Origin: Acidobacteriota bacterium
GTDB lineage: Bacteria; Acidobacteriota; Terriglobia; Bryobacterales; Bryobacteraceae
Reading direction: 5' to 3'
DNA length: 7,531 nucleotides
Assembly: GCA_947505565.1 (NCBI GenBank)
Contig: CANNLB010000101.1
Location: 1 to 7,531, forward strand
Translations under genes and position numbers: made by a program
The notes under the pieces: model-generated
Databases searched by the model: none
Told to the model about the DNA's origin: nothing
The model's input: the letters and a program-made list of their open reading frames with translations, nothing else
Shown: piece by piece, positions 6,106-7,531 of the stretch
Position numbering within the stretch: the first letter of the stretch is position 1
Layout of the letters: each line of letters begins with the position of its first letter

Positions 6106-6954
6106 TTACTCCTGGGTTCCATCGAATTTGTCACCGGATACGATCCGGCGTGTCAAACTGAGGCGACCAGAAAAAAGAGAGCTGAAGGTGGCACCGACGC
6201 TGTGGCCAAAGCCACTGCCGTGGTGCTTTTTCAGATATACGGCAGCGCCGGCATGCCAATCGGACTCAAGGAGACCCGCGTCCAATTGCTTCGGTTGTTC
6301 GGGGTGAAGGATTCCGCCGGCGCCGGGACAACGAAGGATCCGGCGTCCCGCACTTTTCACTTGAGCGGCAATTTCGGCGTCAGCCCAGAGTTCCCCGTAC
6401 CGCTGATCGAGGAAGTTCATTCCCTTGAGAAAAGATTTACGAATTAGCAGGGCAAAGGAGCCGGGGTACTCGACGGACTCAGCAGTAGTCGGATCAGCCG
6501 GAGAGGTCAGATCCGGTCGAAGATTCTGGGGCGAAGGGAGTTGCCGAAGGTAGGATGCGGGACGAGCGTCGGGACCCGTAAGGGTCGGTATTGCCGCAGC
6601 AACGGCACCATTTTCCTCCACTGCGTCGGCCAGGATCTCCACCGCCCCTGGGGCGAGTTCAACCCGAGGATCGAGAAAGAGGATACTCTCACCCTGAGTC
6701 GACCGGAGACCGATGTTTGCGGCCTTCGTCCAGCCAAAGTTTTTTGGCAGCCTCAAATAGGAGAGATTTGGATTCCCCTCCACCACCAGAGAAGTCTGGT
6801 CCGTGGATGCCAAGTCGACCACGATGATCTCAATCTCCTTCGCCAGAGAGGAGATGGATAACGCAGCTAAGCAGCGACGCAAGTTTTGATCCTGGTTGCG
6901 GGCGACGCAAAGGACAGAAACTCTAATCGGTACGACTGCGGGGGTCACTTCCAT
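6106..6954 (-). CDS. Family 2-like glycosyltransferase
   Basis: This probable GT-A-fold glycosyltransferase moves a sugar from a nucleotide sugar to a glycan or lipid acceptor. With the start chosen here it is 282 residues. The N-terminal half gives RVSVLCVARNQDQNLRRCL (11-29), EIIVVDLASTDQT (42-54, with the nucleotide-binding Asp47) and LPKNFGWTKAANIGL (69-83), all typical of rhamnosyltransferase-like GT2 enzymes. The metal-binding region reads FLDPRVEL (93-100), so the usual N-P-D or D-X-D arrangement is altered. GSFALLIRKSFL and a degenerate acidic stretch (WADAEIAAQ) match the acceptor part. No membrane helix is evident. A longer frame starts at a TTG at 6978, but that codon lies in the T run of the rplQ terminator, so I prefer the ATG at 6954, which itself has no clear Shine-Dalgarno sequence. 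Substrate unknown. Confidence 0.82.
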   Translation of the reverse strand: MEVTPAVVPIRVSVLCVARNQDQNLRRCLAALSISSLAKEIEIIVVDLASTDQTSLVVEGNPNLSYLRLPKNFGWTKAANIGLRSTQGESILFLDPRVELAPGAVEILADAVEENGAVAAAIPTLTGPDARPASYLRQLPSPQNLRPDLTSPADPTTAESVEYPGSFALLIRKSFLKGMNFLDQRYGELWADAEIAAQVKSAGRRILRCPGAGGILHPEQPKQLDAGLLESDWHAGAAVYLKKHHGSGFGHSVGATFSSLFSGRLSLTRRIVSGDKFDGTQE

Positions 6955-6976
6955 ATTGGTTGCTGAGATTGGGGCC

Positions 6977-7016
6977 AAAAAAACAGGCGCAAGAATCAGG
7001 ATATGACTCTTGCGCC
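6977..7016 (-). terminator. Intrinsic terminator after rplQ
   Basis: On the minus strand GGCGCAAGA (7016-7008) pairs with TCTTGCGCC (6994-6986). The stem extends by a G-U pair and TCA/TGA to a 5-base loop, and TG plus seven T (6983-6977) follows. The inner G-U pair would be an A-C mismatch on the plus strand, and only the minus strand has a T run, so the terminator acts on transcripts coming from rplQ. It begins 20 bases after the rplQ stop. Confidence 0.93.
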
Positions 7017-7035
7017 GGGTCTAGGTACAAGGAAG

Positions 7036-7491
7036 TTACTTCGAATCCTGCTCGACTTCGGCGCCTTCGCCCTGTTGCAGCTGCTTCAGGCGGTCTTCGC
7101 GACGTTTGGCCCGATCGGCCGCGCGACGGACTAGCTCAGAACCGACCAGTTCCAGCATCGCCGTTTCCGCTCCATCGCCCTTTCGAATGCCGACCCGAAC
7201 GATCCGGGTGTATCCGCCATTGCGCTGGGTGAATCTTGGACCAATCTTCTCAAACAGCTTCTGCACCGCAGCCGGGGTGAGCAAGAATTGGGCGGCTTGA
7301 CGACGGGAATGGAGGGTGTCCCGCTTTGCCAAGGTAATCATTTTCTCGACAATCGGCTTTGCCGCCTTTGCCTTCGGCACCGTTGTAACAATGCGCTCTT
7401 CTAGAATGGCGCTCGTAACCAAGCTACGTAACAGCGCCCGACGGGCGCTAACGTCACGCTTGAGTTTAAAACCTGCTCGCTGATGTCTCAT
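7036..7491 (-). CDS. rplQ: 50S ribosomal protein bL17
   Basis: This large-subunit ribosomal protein of 151 residues opens with [13 protein letters not shown], the family N terminus. [41 protein letters not shown] and later [25 protein letters not shown], at the end of the conserved domain, follow. In the first helix the usual HR pair is replaced by Ala-Arg (residues 16-17). After about residue 117 comes a charged tail ([19 protein letters not shown], then acidic), about 30 residues beyond the E. coli-type core and common in other phyla. The leader before the ATG at 7491 is purine-rich (AGAGAAAGAGA) without a strong GGAG. In most bacteria rplQ follows rpoA at the end of the rpsM-rpsK-rpsD-rpoA operon, and the terminator just after it fits that position. 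rpoA itself is not visible in the 40 bases left in the window. Confidence 0.97.
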   Translation of the reverse strand: MRHQRAGFKLKRDVSARRALLRSLVTSAILEERIVTTVPKAKAAKPIVEKMITLAKRDTLHSRRQAAQFLLTPAAVQKLFEKIGPRFTQRNGGYTRIVRVGIRKGDGAETAMLELVGSELVRRAADRAKRREDRLKQLQQGEGAEVEQDSK

Positions 7492-7531
7492 TCTCTTTCT
7501 CTAACTTCGGATTTTTCGGGGACGAGACCTA

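Noticed and set aside
7492..7531. End of rpoA upstream of rplQ
   Set aside because: Only 40 bases remain; a short frame ending in TAG is open but too short to identify.

Overview
The window carries seven protein genes I can name with good support and one more assigned only to a broad family. They are a mix of housekeeping genes from a GC-rich bacterium. The combination of a KMSKS-type tyrosyl-tRNA synthetase, an orphan sugar-type binding protein, the rplQ terminus of a ribosomal operon and a Gly/Asp/Arg/Pro-rich protein tail made me think of Acidobacteriota (Solibacter/Bryobacter-like). That is recollection-based inference, not demonstrated here.

Layout. 1-803 has no gene I can support; it holds a G-quadruplex-type motif and two short perfect inverted repeats, the second directly before tyrS. 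804-3706 (+) is a tyrS-folP pair joined by an ATGA stop/start overlap. The folP product is a complete dihydropteroate synthase core (about residues 1-283) continued without a break into a tail of about 294 residues built of GDRP/RPPYGG units. 3703-4665 (-) is an RbsB-like periplasmic sugar-binding protein. It converges on folP with a shared CTAG stop overlap and diverges from the next gene across 16 bases. 4682-5773 (+) is a Rieske [2Fe-2S] ferredoxin followed 3 bases later by mutM (Fpg DNA glycosylase). 5770-6000 (-) is rpmB (bL28), again sharing a CTAG stop overlap with its convergent partner. 6106-6954 (-) is a family 2-like glycosyltransferase. 6977-7016 is a strong intrinsic terminator on the minus strand that closes rplQ (bL17, 7036-7491), probably the last gene of the rpoA-rplQ ribosomal operon, whose upstream part lies outside the window.

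Functionally, tyrS, rpmB and rplQ serve translation, folP serves folate synthesis and mutM serves repair of oxidised DNA. The most unusual object is the folP product: more than half of it is a low-complexity Gly/Arg/Asp/Pro/Tyr tail resembling the disordered tails of RNA-binding proteins. A 26-residue block in the tail is duplicated perfectly at protein level, while the two DNA copies differ at 12 third-codon positions, all synonymous. This argues that the tail is translated in this frame and its protein sequence is conserved. I see no phage, transposon, CRISPR array or defence system.
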